Assembly (NCBI RefSeq): GCF_037976825.1 | Contig: NZ_CP150269.1 | Span: 1,593,501-1,657,500, forward strand | Reading direction: 5' to 3' | Origin: Paenibacillus sp. FSL K6-1330 | GTDB lineage: Bacteria; Bacillota; Bacilli; Paenibacillales; Paenibacillaceae | DNA length: 64,000 nucleotides | Translations under genes and position numbers: made by a program | Part shown: one piece after another, positions 1-8,486 of the stretch | Layout of the letters: each line of letters begins with the position of its first letter | Numbering within the stretch: the first letter of the stretch is position 1 | Notes under the pieces: model-generated | What the model saw: the letters and a program-made list of their open reading frames with translations, nothing else | What the model was told of the DNA's origin: nothing | The model's database searches: none

Positions 1-149
1 ACAGCCGCCACGATCCCGTGGTGCCTTTCGCGCACGCTCAGCACTACGCGAAGCAACTCCCCCAAGCTGTCACCCGAGAATACGAGGGCGACGATCACTA
101 TTTCTGCGAGGGCTTGCCCGAGCTTGTAGATGATATCAAGCGTATATAA
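1..149 (+). CDS. alpha/beta hydrolase, C-terminal fragment
   Basis: Only the last 48 or so codons are inside the window; the reading frame runs from base 3 to the TAA at 147-149. The fragment reads as the end of an alpha/beta hydrolase. A D-P-V-V-P segment followed by a HA..YA..LP stretch is typical of the loop carrying the catalytic aspartate, and a later D-D-H-Y-F is a good candidate for the catalytic histidine. The substrate cannot be told. A strong terminator follows 20 bp after the stop, so this is the last gene of its transcript. Confidence 0.6.
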   Translation, partial: SRHDPVVPFAHAQHYAKQLPQAVTREYEGDDHYFCEGLPELVDDIKRI

Positions 150-170
150 TCTAAGTCTTCAATCTTGGAA

Positions 171-206
171 AGCCCCCCTGTACATGTTAATTACAGGGGG
201 CGGCTT
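171..206 (+). terminator. Rho-independent terminator-like hairpin after the hydrolase
   Basis: CCCCCTGTA and TACAGGGGG arms around a short AT loop form a strong stem just after the hydrolase stop. The T-tract is poor (CTTCCTCT), so termination strength is uncertain. Confidence 0.6.
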
Positions 207-329
207 CCTCTCACTCCCCCTCCCCAAAAAAGGCGAGAGTAGCTGCGCCGCGGCTATCGTTCGTCCCTTTTTATGGCTAATGTGAGATGTATCGAAGCAT
301 GAGCTAACAACGGACTACTTAAGGTAGTG

Positions 330-530
330 CTCCAGCGGAGAAGGCGGAATGATTCTGGAGAAGCGAAGCGGTCTCCTTTGCCCCCGGATTTCTACTCTGG
401 CCCATTCATTCATAGAAATCTGGGGGCAACAGAGATCGGAAGAAACATCCGCATGCGGAGCGATGAAAAAAACAGCCGGAGCGATGCAAAGGGTCTACCT
501 GCGAACATAGCAATGCTATGGGAGCCATAA
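330..530. repeat. dispersed intergenic repeat, family A (longer copy) with long hairpin
   Basis: This non-coding stretch holds a 16-bp stem (379-394 against 413-428, one G-T pair) built from TGCCCCCGGATTTCTA and its complement. It is followed by the segment GATCGGAAGAAACATCCGCA at 435-454. The right arm plus this segment recurs, diverged, at 43453-43515. A 67-codon open frame covers the region but has no ribosome-binding site and no protein-like composition. The rest of the 150-603 gap holds only the two flanking terminators. Confidence 0.55.
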
Positions 531-560
531 TTTTAACGTGGCGCATATAAAGCTCGCATC

Positions 561-603
561 AAAAAAGACGACATCAGCTTTTCGCTAATGTCGTCCTCTT
601 TTT
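561..603 (-). terminator. terminator of the peptide-type transporter operon
   Basis: GACGACAT (567-574) and ATGTCGTC (588-595) flank an AGC/GCT-extended loop. The stem is preceded by A6 and followed by a T-run, so it can work in both directions. It sits directly downstream of the minus-strand stop at 604. Confidence 0.85.
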
Positions 604-2424
604 TTACTTGCTCGCTTTATATGCGCTCAAGTATTCCTTCACCTTCGCTGGATCGGCAACCAGCTCGTTGCCGGTTTTAACGATTGGGCTGACAGTGGAG
701 TAAGCTTTAATTTTGTTGTTGTTGTAGTAAGTCAGGATTTCATCCTGGTTGATGGAGTAGAGCACCGCTCTTCTCAAATCATCGCTTGTTGCCACATCAC
801 GGTTTTTCGTGTTGAACAGCAAGTAGGATACGGCGTTACTTTCGATGGTTTGCAGCTTCAGCTTACTGTCGCCTTTAACCACATCGTATTTCGTTTCAGG
901 CACGCCGTAGTACAGGTGAATTTCGCCGCTACGCAGTGCGGAGAGCGTGCTGTCCGCATCTTTGATAAAGCGAACTTTCACTTGTTCGATTTTCGGTTCG
1001 TGCTCGGTACCCTTCATATAGCCAGGGTTTTTGTAGAAGGTCGCTTCATAGTCAGTTTTGGAAGACAGAATGTAAGGACCGCTGGCATACAGCGTGTTGT
1101 TGTATTTGTCGCCTTCGGTTACCGTGTTTTGGTCGCCGTAAGGGATGTCTTTGTTCACATCGAATTTCTCAACATCATATGTGTTGATGGATTCCACTTG
1201 TTTCTTCGATACGATACCGGCCGATTGGTGAGCCAGGTAGTTCAACACTTGCGGGAACGGCTCGGTGGTCGTCAATTTAATGACTTGGTATTTACCATCT
1301 TTCGTGCTTGCTTGATTCTTGTCGTCGACAAGGGAAGTGATCTTGGTATCCAAACCAGCTTCCAGTGCATCCTTGATGCTTTCGCTGCCACCGGACACTT
1401 TAGTGTTCTCCAGTGTGCTCAGATCGGTTACAGCTTCAACCGTGTTGATATGCTCGTGAAGCGTGTAGGTGCGATGATCAGGTACCGAATTTTTGTCTTT
1501 GGCTCTGTTCATGGAGAAGATGACATCGTCAGCGCCTACGCGCTCGCCGGAATCTTCAGCCTTTTTATTTGTGATTTTCGCAAAGTCAATATCGTCTCTA
1601 AGAATGAAGTAGTACTCCGAGTTGCCTTCGCCAATGGCATGGTTATAAGACAGCGATCCTTCGGATGTGATCTTGTCATCATCGGTCAGGTTGATCAGAC
1701 GTACGTTCATGTTGGTGTTGATGATATTGATGGAACCATCGTTACCCTTGATTGGATCAAGAGAAGTCAGTTCAGAGATCGATTGGGACAGAATCAGCGG
1801 CTGCGTAGCACGCTTGGATTGGTCTTTGAAATCAACAGCTTCCCAAGGAAGGGAACGGGATTTCGAGAGACGGACGGAGTTTTCGTCCAGCACATCCTTG
1901 TTGAACGCTTGGCTCTTCAGGGAAATGTACAATGGCGCGATGTAAGCTTTGTCCGTAACGAGACGCTGTTCAAGCTGTTTGTAGGTTTCGGCAGCGTCCT
2001 CAGGCGTTTGTGTTGCCGCTTGGTCGATCAGTTTGTCCACTTCTTCGTCGGACATGATGCTGTAGTCGCCGCCCGTTTTGAACAAGGAACGTACAGCGTA
2101 GTCAGGGTTACCCGTAACGGTTGTCCAGCTGGACAGCGCGATGTCGTAATTTCCGGCATCTTGCTGTGCCTTGTAGCTGCCGTAATCCGGCTGCAGATTC
2201 AGCTTCACGTTGAAGCCGTTCTTTGTGAGCTGGTCGCGAATGATGTTGACATCGGATTCGTTAGAGCTCATGCCAAGCAGTTCAATATTTACAGCGGATG
2301 TATCTGTAGCTGTATCCGATGGTTCTTGCTGATTTTGCTGTGCATCATCTTTGGTTGTTACGTTGCATCCAGCCAGTACAATGACTAGCGAGAGGAACAG
2401 TAACAGCAAGGAACTCTTTTTCAT
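604..2424 (-). CDS. peptide/nickel-type ABC transporter substrate-binding lipoprotein, apparently circularly permuted
   Basis: A 606-residue secreted lipoprotein with lipobox LAGC (Cys20) that delivers a solute, probably a peptide, to the permeases encoded just upstream. It belongs to the SBP_bac_5 (OppA/DppA) family, but the order of its parts is rotated. Residues about 45-178 resemble the normal C-terminal lobe (GNYDIALSSW, then a D-E-E-V-D-K-L-I-D helix and Y-K-Q-L-E-Q-R-L). Residues about 206-310 resemble the normal mature N-terminus (SLDP, then a W/Y-x-F-x-LRDD strand and GADDVIFSMNRAKD). The end of the protein carries the mid-protein LRRAVLYSINQDEIL helix and a final DPAKVKEYL, which normally leads into the segment found here at residue 45. 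It is the last gene of a three-gene minus-strand operon, 79 bp after the OppC-like gene, with AGGAGG before its ATG. Family assignment is secure; permutation is read from motif order. Confidence 0.9.
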   Translation of the reverse strand: MKKSSLLLLFLSLVIVLAGCNVTTKDDAQQNQQEPSDTATDTSAVNIELLGMSSNESDVNIIRDQLTKNGFNVKLNLQPDYGSYKAQQDAGNYDIALSSWTTVTGNPDYAVRSLFKTGGDYSIMSDEEVDKLIDQAATQTPEDAAETYKQLEQRLVTDKAYIAPLYISLKSQAFNKDVLDENSVRLSKSRSLPWEAVDFKDQSKRATQPLILSQSISELTSLDPIKGNDGSINIINTNMNVRLINLTDDDKITSEGSLSYNHAIGEGNSEYYFILRDDIDFAKITNKKAEDSGERVGADDVIFSMNRAKDKNSVPDHRTYTLHEHINTVEAVTDLSTLENTKVSGGSESIKDALEAGLDTKITSLVDDKNQASTKDGKYQVIKLTTTEPFPQVLNYLAHQSAGIVSKKQVESINTYDVEKFDVNKDIPYGDQNTVTEGDKYNNTLYASGPYILSSKTDYEATFYKNPGYMKGTEHEPKIEQVKVRFIKDADSTLSALRSGEIHLYYGVPETKYDVVKGDSKLKLQTIESNAVSYLLFNTKNRDVATSDDLRRAVLYSINQDEILTYYNNNKIKAYSTVSPIVKTGNELVADPAKVKEYLSAYKASK

Positions 2425-2503
2425 TTGTGATACCCTCCTGAGTTGTATATATATAAAATACTTTTGAAACCATTAGTTAGTGTGCCATGGGCACTGAAGC
2501 TCA

Positions 2504-4012
2504 TTAATCCAGCTTAGGATCTAGGGCATCCCGCAGTCCGTCGCCAAGGAAGTTGAAGGACAGGACAAGCGCGATGATCGCGAGACCCGGATAAATGGCC
2601 AAGTAGGAATGTGTCTCAAGATACGTGCTTCCGATCTTAAGGATATTACCCCATTCCGGGATGTGCGGCTCAACGCCGAGACCCAGATAACTCAAGCTGC
2701 TCGTCGAGATGACGGCTGCACCAATGGTTAGCGTAGATTTGACAATCATGGGTGCAAGCGAGTTTGGAACAATATGCTTGAATATAATCGAAAAATTGCT
2801 CGAGCCGAAAGCTCTGGCCGCATCAACGTATTCAAAGGTAGAGGCCAGGAGCACATTCGCCCTCATGGTTCTCGCATATGTCGGGATAGCCCCTACGCTG
2901 AGTGCCAGGATGAGGTTGATGGTGTTGGCTCCGAATGCAGCAATGATCGCAATGGCGAGTAAGATACCCGGAATGGCGTACAGCACATCCAGCAAACGCA
3001 TGATGATGTTATCGGTATGGCGGCCATAGTAGCCGGAGATGGCACCGAGAACACCGCCGATGACAACCGGGATCGCTGTAGAGGCAAATCCGACGATCAG
3101 CGAGATTCGGGCCCCGAACACAATTCGGGAGAACAAATCCCGGCCGAAGTTGTCCGTACCGAAGGGGTACACAAGGCTTGGCGGCTGCAGGATGGCACTG
3201 TAGTTGTTATCAATTGCGATGCTGTAATCGAAAGTAAACAGGCTGCTTACCGACAGACAGAACAGGAAGATCACAAAGAACAGTCCGGACATGGCCGTGG
3301 AGTTAGCGGTAAGCTTCACCCACACGTCGCCCCAGCGAGTCATCGCCGGATTGCCGTTCTTGCGTATCTTCGCTAGCAGGTTGATGCCGAGCACCAGGGC
3401 AAAAATATTACCCGTCACTGCAGTCAGAATGACCGGAAAGGCAAGCCAGGCCATTTTGGGATGTGCATAATTCGTTGTTACATATCGGGCAACGAGTATA
3501 AGCGCGACCAGTTGAATGACTGCAATAATCAGAAGCGCGGCCATCGCCGGCAGGAATGTATTCGAGACGTAAGGCTTGAACAGATTCAGTGCCGATACCG
3601 CGATAACAAACAGCTGGGTTAACAGCATGTAGACGGCAATCGTATATTCAGGAGGCTTCTGTTTTTTAATCAGATTGAAACCGAACGTGACGGTAAACAG
3701 ATTTCCTGTGACGATGCTCAGCAGCTGAATGTATCCCAGGATCCTCGTCGAGCGCCGGATTTCTCCCTGGCTTTGAAGGTCTCTTCGGATCAACAGCGTG
3801 ATGATGATCTGAATGATGGTAAACAATGCATATACCGCAAAGGCGGTGAACACCCACGGTTTGATGGTTCCCCCAGTGAAATCAAAGCTGTTCAGAAGCA
3901 GGATCACCGTTAAGGTCAAAGAAATAACCCATGTGAAGCTGGCTTGACTGTACTCGTGTGAGGATTTCAGCTGGTGTTTGGTTTCTTGTTTAGAAAGAAG
4001 CTTCTTGATCAT
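2504..4012 (-). CDS. OppC/DppC-type ABC permease with a six-helix-like N-terminal extension
   Basis: Inner-membrane subunit of the peptide-type transporter. The C-terminal ~270 residues are a normal OppC permease: a YPFGTDNFGRDLFSR segment near the start of the core, and an EYVDAARAFGSSNFSIIFKHI coupling helix with its EAA-type glycine. The protein is 502 residues, about 200 more than usual. The extra N-terminal ~225 residues hold about six hydrophobic helices and an internal duplication: VTGNLFTVTFGFNLIKK (about 101-117) and VTGNIFALVLGINLLAK (about 199-215). The gene starts 13 bp after the OppB-like gene, so the two are co-transcribed. The role of the extension is unknown. Confidence 0.9.
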   Translation of the reverse strand: MIKKLLSKQETKHQLKSSHEYSQASFTWVISLTLTVILLLNSFDFTGGTIKPWVFTAFAVYALFTIIQIIITLLIRRDLQSQGEIRRSTRILGYIQLLSIVTGNLFTVTFGFNLIKKQKPPEYTIAVYMLLTQLFVIAVSALNLFKPYVSNTFLPAMAALLIIAVIQLVALILVARYVTTNYAHPKMAWLAFPVILTAVTGNIFALVLGINLLAKIRKNGNPAMTRWGDVWVKLTANSTAMSGLFFVIFLFCLSVSSLFTFDYSIAIDNNYSAILQPPSLVYPFGTDNFGRDLFSRIVFGARISLIVGFASTAIPVVIGGVLGAISGYYGRHTDNIIMRLLDVLYAIPGILLAIAIIAAFGANTINLILALSVGAIPTYARTMRANVLLASTFEYVDAARAFGSSNFSIIFKHIVPNSLAPMIVKSTLTIGAAVISTSSLSYLGLGVEPHIPEWGNILKIGSTYLETHSYLAIYPGLAIIALVLSFNFLGDGLRDALDPKLD

Positions 4013-4025
4013 GAGTACACCTGCT

Positions 4026-5468
4026 TTAGTATTGTTTCATCTTGGACCTGATCCGTGGATCGAAGAACGCGTACAAGATATCAATGATGACGTTCACCAG
4101 CGATATGGTAATGGCGGTGTATACCACGCCGCCCATAATGGCCGGGATGTCAGGGATGAATTGTTTATCGACGATGTAGCTGCCGATACCGCTGATGTTG
4201 AACACCTTCTCTGTAACGGCAGAACCGCCAAGCATCCCGCCGAACTGAAGTCCAATGACGGTAATGATCGGAATGATGGCGTTGCGGACAGCATGCTTCA
4301 TCAGGATGGTGCCCTTGCTGAGCCCCTTCGCTCTGGCTGTGATCATGTAATCTTCATTAATAACCTCCAGGGTAGAGGAGCGCGTCATTCTCGCTACCGA
4401 AGCAGTAAGTCCTGTGCCGAGCACAATCACTGGCATGATCATGGACAACCAATTCTCCGGATTAAAGGTGGCGGGCAGCCAATGCAGCTTGATCGAGAAA
4501 TTCAGGATGAAGATCAGTCCCTGCCAGAAGTTCGGAATGGACAGCCCAAGCAGAGCCACGAACATAAAGGTATAGTCAAAGAATGAATTCGGTCTCGTAG
4601 CCGAGATAATCCCGATTGGCAATGCGATCGCAATCGCAATGATCAGGGAAATGACCGTGAGCGTCAGTGTGATCGGGAACTTTCTGGCGATGCTTGAGGT
4701 GATCTCTTCGTTGCCAGAGAAGGATTTGCCAAGATCGAAATAGGCGATTCCTTTAATATTGTTCCACAGCTGGGCCAGGTACCCTTGGTCTAGACCGTGC
4801 ATTTTGTTAAAAGCCGCGATCTGTTCCGGCGTTGCCGTCTCGCCCAGGATGTTGGCTGCAGGGTTGAACGGCGATAAGTGGAGAATCGTAAAGACGAGCA
4901 CGGCTACCCCAAAGATAACGAAGACCGTCATCACGAGTCTCTCCATAATATATTTCAGGTAAGGATTGCTGTACAAAAAAATAAGGATGTACATCAGCAA
5001 GCCTGGAATAAGTGATATAATGAAGAACAACGGATTCTCGATGAGAGAACCAAACGTATCCGCCATGGTCAACCGTTTCCGGTTGTTCAGCTTCAGTTCC
5101 TTGGCAGTCCGTTCCTTAAGGACTTCATGGAACCTTGCTTCTACGATCTTGTCGACTTCCTGCCGGAGCTGACCCTCATTGACTTTTTGCTTGAAAAAGT
5201 CGTGTTTGCGTTTCTGCTGCTCCATAATCTCGGAGCGAAGGGCCTCCAGATATCCGGCAGCCAGCATCTCGCTGCGTATGCGGTTCTCCGCCGCTGTGTA
5301 GTCATCCTTCTTTCTCTGAACCAAATAAAATAGGAAGACCACGAGATTCACGGGCGCTCCCAATAATAATAGTAAGTATCTATAAGAAGGATTCAGAAGG
5401 ATCTTACTGTATGTGCTGCTTATCAAACCTATGAGTCTGTTTGGTCTTGCTGCTTCTGTCCCCCCCAT
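4026..5468 (-). CDS. OppB/DppB-type ABC permease with an N-terminal extension
   Basis: Partner permease of the OppC-like protein. The normal OppB core starts near residue 172 (a YIMERL...VFGVAVLVF helix), with an EDYMITARAKGLSKG coupling loop and the DPRIR end. At 480 residues it is about 170 longer than usual. The extension has a hydrophobic helix (about 31-50), a very charged helical stretch (about 52-135, many E, K, R and Q, likely coiled) and a second hydrophobic helix (about 146-166). It is the first gene of the minus-strand operon. AGGAGG lies about 10 bp before the ATG. The promoter should lie in the 147-bp gap shared with the divergent ATPase gene. Confidence 0.9.
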   Translation of the reverse strand: MGGTEAARPNRLIGLISSTYSKILLNPSYRYLLLLLGAPVNLVVFLFYLVQRKKDDYTAAENRIRSEMLAAGYLEALRSEIMEQQKRKHDFFKQKVNEGQLRQEVDKIVEARFHEVLKERTAKELKLNNRKRLTMADTFGSLIENPLFFIISLIPGLLMYILIFLYSNPYLKYIMERLVMTVFVIFGVAVLVFTILHLSPFNPAANILGETATPEQIAAFNKMHGLDQGYLAQLWNNIKGIAYFDLGKSFSGNEEITSSIARKFPITLTLTVISLIIAIAIALPIGIISATRPNSFFDYTFMFVALLGLSIPNFWQGLIFILNFSIKLHWLPATFNPENWLSMIMPVIVLGTGLTASVARMTRSSTLEVINEDYMITARAKGLSKGTILMKHAVRNAIIPIITVIGLQFGGMLGGSAVTEKVFNISGIGSYIVDKQFIPDIPAIMGGVVYTAITISLVNVIIDILYAFFDPRIRSKMKQY

Positions 5469-5615
5469 AAGCTGCCTTTCCTCCTTGTTTCAAATTGCAT
5501 TATTCCGAGTGATATAGTATATTTTATTTTAGCCTATTTTAAAAGTCAATAGATTATAAGAGTTGTAGATGATATTCCTTTAATGACATAAACGCATAAT
5601 GGCAGGTGAGCAGAG
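5469..5615. promoter_or_regulatory. divergent AT-rich promoter region between permease operon and ATPase gene
   Basis: The 147-bp gap separates the two divergent halves of one transporter and must carry promoters for both directions. Several AT-rich -10-like hexamers are present on both strands, but no pair with a convincing -35 can be singled out by eye. The AGGTGAG ribosome-binding site of the ATPase gene is at 5604-5610. Confidence 0.5.
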
Positions 5616-7358
5616 TTGGAACCGATATTGCAGGTTAAAAATTTGAGTGTAGCCTTTCAATCCCGTGATTCAGAATTTCACGCGGTGCGTGGGGTCAGCT
5701 TTGAAGTGAAGAAAGGGGAAACGCTCGGGATCGTTGGGGAATCCGGGAGCGGCAAAAGCGTCACTGCACGCTCGATCATGCGGCTGCTGCCGTCCCCGCC
5801 CTCTTATATGAAGGATGGGGAGATCCTGTTCCTTGGCCAGAACCTGGCAGAGAAAACCGAGAAAGAGATGGAGAGCATCCGCGGACGCGATATCGGGATG
5901 ATTTTTCAGGACCCGATGACCTCGCTTAATCCGACTATCCGAATCGGGGAACAAATATCGGAGAGCCTGGTTAAACACCAGAAGCTGTCCAAGCAGGAAG
6001 CGAAGAAGCAGGCGCTTGAGATGCTGAAGCTGGTCGGCATACCGAACAGCGAAGCGCGCTATAATCAATACCCGCACGAGTTCTCGGGCGGCATGCGGCA
6101 GCGGGTCATGATCGCCATCGCGCTGGCGTGCAGTCCTGCGCTGCTGATCGCGGATGAACCTACAACGGCGCTTGACGTAACGATTCAGGCCCAGATCCTC
6201 AATCTGATGAAAAATATGCAGGAGCGCTTCGGTTCTTCCATTATATTGATCACGCATGACCTCGGCGTTGTTGCGGGCATGTGCGACCGCGTGGCGGTGA
6301 TGAAGGACGGCATGATCGTGGAGACGGGCACGACGGAGGAAATCTTCGAGAATCCTCAGCATCCTTATACCTTAAAGCTGTTAAACGCGCTTCCGCGTCT
6401 GGATGAGAAGAAGAAAGTTAAGCCGGCTCCGATCATCGTGCCAAGCACGGATTACAAGGGACCTCTGTTAGAGGTTAAATCCTTGAAGCAGTATTTTGAT
6501 ATGGGTAAAGGAAATGTGCTTAAAGCGGTGAATGATATCAGCTTTCATATTCAGGCTGGGGAAACACTTGGAGTCGTCGGGGAATCCGGCAGCGGAAAAT
6601 CGACGACGGGACGAGCCATCCTTCGCCTTCACCAGCCAACAGGCGGAGAAGTGCTGTATCAGGGAATGTCTGTGAATCGTCTTTCTCCTTCGGAAATGAA
6701 GGCCATGCGGCGCCATATGCAGATGATTTTCCAGGATCCGTATGCTTCGCTCAACCCGAGATTGAAGGTGGTGGACATTATCGGCGAAGCGCTGGATGTT
6801 CACAAATTGACTGGCAGTAAACAGGAGCGGAAGAAACGGGTCGAGGAGCTGCTGGATATGGTCGGATTGGATCCGGCCTATGCCACGCGTTATCCGCATG
6901 AGTTCTCCGGCGGTCAACGCCAGCGGATCGGGATTGCCCGGGCGCTTGCAGTGGAGCCGAAATTCATCGTGTGCGATGAGCCGCTCTCCGCGCTCGACGT
7001 GTCGATTCAATCGCAGATCGTGAAGCTGCTGGAGGAACTGCAGCATCGTCTGGGCTTGACCTATCTGTTTATTGCGCATGACCTGTCGATGGTGAAGCAT
7101 ATCAGCGACCGCGTTGCTGTTATGTATATGGGCAAAATCGTAGAGCTGGCTGAAAGTGAAGAGCTGTACTCCAATCCGCAGCATGATTATACGAAGTCCT
7201 TACTCGCGGCGATTCCGGTACCCGATCCGAAGATCGAATCCAAGAAGAAACGGGTACTGCTGGAAGAACGCACCGGAGAGGACAAGTATAATCTCGAGCA
7301 TTCGGAGCTTGTGGAAGTATCGGAAGGCCACTGGGTGGCTATGCCAACCGGAGCCTAA
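5616..7358 (+). CDS. fused OppD-OppF-type ABC transporter ATPase
   Basis: Single 580-residue protein with two complete nucleotide-binding domains, supplying both ATPase subunits of the peptide-type transporter. Each half has Walker A (GESGSGKS twice), a Q-loop ([11 protein letters not shown] and [11 protein letters not shown]), a signature (FSGGMRQR and FSGGQRQR) and Walker B (ADEPTTALD and CDEPLSALD). Each half ends in the oligopeptide/dipeptide C-terminal extension (ENPQHPYT and SNPQHDYT). The start is TTG at 5616, chosen because AGGTGAG lies 5 bp upstream and the encoded M-E-P-I-L-Q leads straight into the first domain. It is divergent from the permease/binding-protein operon. Fusions of this sort are known in the family. 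Confidence 0.93.
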   Translation: MEPILQVKNLSVAFQSRDSEFHAVRGVSFEVKKGETLGIVGESGSGKSVTARSIMRLLPSPPSYMKDGEILFLGQNLAEKTEKEMESIRGRDIGMIFQDPMTSLNPTIRIGEQISESLVKHQKLSKQEAKKQALEMLKLVGIPNSEARYNQYPHEFSGGMRQRVMIAIALACSPALLIADEPTTALDVTIQAQILNLMKNMQERFGSSIILITHDLGVVAGMCDRVAVMKDGMIVETGTTEEIFENPQHPYTLKLLNALPRLDEKKKVKPAPIIVPSTDYKGPLLEVKSLKQYFDMGKGNVLKAVNDISFHIQAGETLGVVGESGSGKSTTGRAILRLHQPTGGEVLYQGMSVNRLSPSEMKAMRRHMQMIFQDPYASLNPRLKVVDIIGEALDVHKLTGSKQERKKRVEELLDMVGLDPAYATRYPHEFSGGQRQRIGIARALAVEPKFIVCDEPLSALDVSIQSQIVKLLEELQHRLGLTYLFIAHDLSMVKHISDRVAVMYMGKIVELAESEELYSNPQHDYTKSLLAAIPVPDPKIESKKKRVLLEERTGEDKYNLEHSELVEVSEGHWVAMPTGA

Positions 7359-7370
7359 CGAACAATAATA

Positions 7371-7406
7371 GAACCTGTCCCGACCGGAGTCGGGGCAGGT
7401 TTTTTG
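7371..7406 (+). terminator. terminator of the fused ATPase gene
   Basis: ACCTGTCCCGAC and GTCGGGGCAGGT arms with a CGGA loop, followed by T6. Confidence 0.9.
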
Positions 7407-7439
7407 TTGAATAAGGAGTATGAAGTTCAGAAGTTTACC

Positions 7440-7515
7440 GTCTTGATCTCGCCAAAAAAACTTTCGCTAATAACTTCCGCTAGATACGGTCTGTTTTCTG
7501 GGAAAGTACGCCCGA
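7440..7515. repeat. dispersed intergenic repeat, family B (first copy)
   Basis: The segment ACTTCCGCTAGATACGGTCT, followed by TGGGAAAGTACG, closely matches 20613-20650 (ACTTCCGCTATATGCGGTCT, then TGAGAAAGTACG). The ATCTCGC segment before it is also shared. No gene is supported in 7404-7607. The rest of the 350-bp gap holds a terminator, this repeat and an operator-like palindrome at 7667-7680. Confidence 0.5.
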
Positions 7516-7664
7516 TCAACTTTGTTCTCATTCAACGGGACATGCCAAAAAAATTCGCTCATAAATCGACGATTTGCGTGGTACATAAAAAAGGAATTGA
7601 GCCCTGAACGGCAAATATTTAAATGTTAGGAAGCGTTCTCACGAGAAATGAGCCTACGAATTTC

Positions 7665-7682
7665 CAATTGTACGTACATTAG
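7665..7682. promoter_or_regulatory. palindromic operator candidate, AraR-like core TTGTACGTACA
   Basis: A perfect 10-bp palindrome TGTACGTACA lies in the context AATTGTACGTACATTAG, 30 bp before the SGNH hydrolase start. From memory, the Bacillus subtilis AraR (GntR/LacI chimera) operator has the core TTGTACGTACAA. The match of the core is seen; the regulator is inferred. Confidence 0.4.
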
Positions 7683-7708
7683 CAACATACCGATAAGGAG
7701 GAAGTGGA

Positions 7709-8344
7709 ATGAATCGTTTGCAGCAAGGGGATGTCGTATTATTTCAAGGGGACAGTATTACGGATTGCGGTCGTGACCGGAACTTTTCCGGCAGCTTGGG
7801 TAACGGCTACCCGCTATTGATCGACTCGTTGTTCGGCATGAAATTTCCTGAGTTAAACGTAACCTTTTTGAATAGAGGGATCAGTGGAAACCGGGTCGTT
7901 GACTTGAATGACAGATGGCAGGAGGATTGCCTGGACCTGAAACCGGACTGGGTATCCATCTATATCGGAATCAATGACACTTGGCGTCGATATGATAGCG
8001 GTGACCCGACAAGCACCGAGGATTACAAAGCTGGCTACCGTCGATTGATCGAACGCACCAAAGGGGCGCTGGACGCCAAGTTGATTCTGGTTGAACCGTT
8101 CGTGCTGCCGCATCCGGAGGATCGCAGAGTTTGGCGCGAGGATCTGGATCCAAAAATCACGGCGGTTCGCGAATTGGCGGTAGAATACGGGGCGCTTCTA
8201 GTGCCGCTGGACGGATTGTTCGCTGCGGCGTCGGCGCGCCGCGAGGCTGCTTTCTGGGCGCCGGATGGCGTGCATCCGTCACCGGCTGGACACGGCCTGA
8301 TCGCGAAGGCTTGGCTTGAAACAATGGGTGTTCGTTTGGATTAA
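7709..8344 (+). CDS. SGNH/GDSL-family hydrolase (probable carbohydrate esterase)
   Basis: A 211-residue cytoplasmic SGNH hydrolase with no signal peptide. All four family blocks are present: GDSI with nucleophile Ser16, the glycine of block II (NRGISGN, Gly57 or Gly60), GIND with Asn89, and the DxxH pair Asp186/His189 in PDGVHPSPAGH. Such enzymes remove acetyl groups from sugars or lipids. Next to a sugar transporter, a role in deacetylating imported oligosaccharides is plausible, but substrate is inferred. AAGGAGG stands 8 bp before the ATG. A terminator follows, so it is transcribed apart from the transporter. Confidence 0.88.
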   Translation: MNRLQQGDVVLFQGDSITDCGRDRNFSGSLGNGYPLLIDSLFGMKFPELNVTFLNRGISGNRVVDLNDRWQEDCLDLKPDWVSIYIGINDTWRRYDSGDPTSTEDYKAGYRRLIERTKGALDAKLILVEPFVLPHPEDRRVWREDLDPKITAVRELAVEYGALLVPLDGLFAAASARREAAFWAPDGVHPSPAGHGLIAKAWLETMGVRLD

Positions 8345-8412
8345 TTCATGTATCAGCGAATAGCGGAATGCAAGATGAAGGATAAGCTTGATGCGCTGAT
8401 CGATCAAGATTA

Positions 8413-8457
8413 GAAAAGAGCTCGGGCGTGAATCACTGCCTTTCGAGCTCTTTTTTT
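8413..8457 (+). terminator. terminator of the SGNH hydrolase gene
   Basis: AAAGAGCTCG and CGAGCTCTTT arms with a T-run after the stem. Confidence 0.88.
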
Positions 8458-8486
8458 AATCATGCATTAAAGCGAGAAAATAAAGG

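Noticed and set aside
327..530. 67-codon open frame
   Set aside because: It lies over the hairpin of repeat family A, with arginine-rich random-looking translation and no ribosome-binding site.
850..2388. 512-codon open frame on the plus strand
   Set aside because: It is the antisense shadow of the binding-protein gene; it has no ribosome-binding site and its translation resembles no protein family.
7404..7607. 67-codon open frame after the ATPase terminator
   Set aside because: It starts inside the terminator T-run and covers repeat family B.
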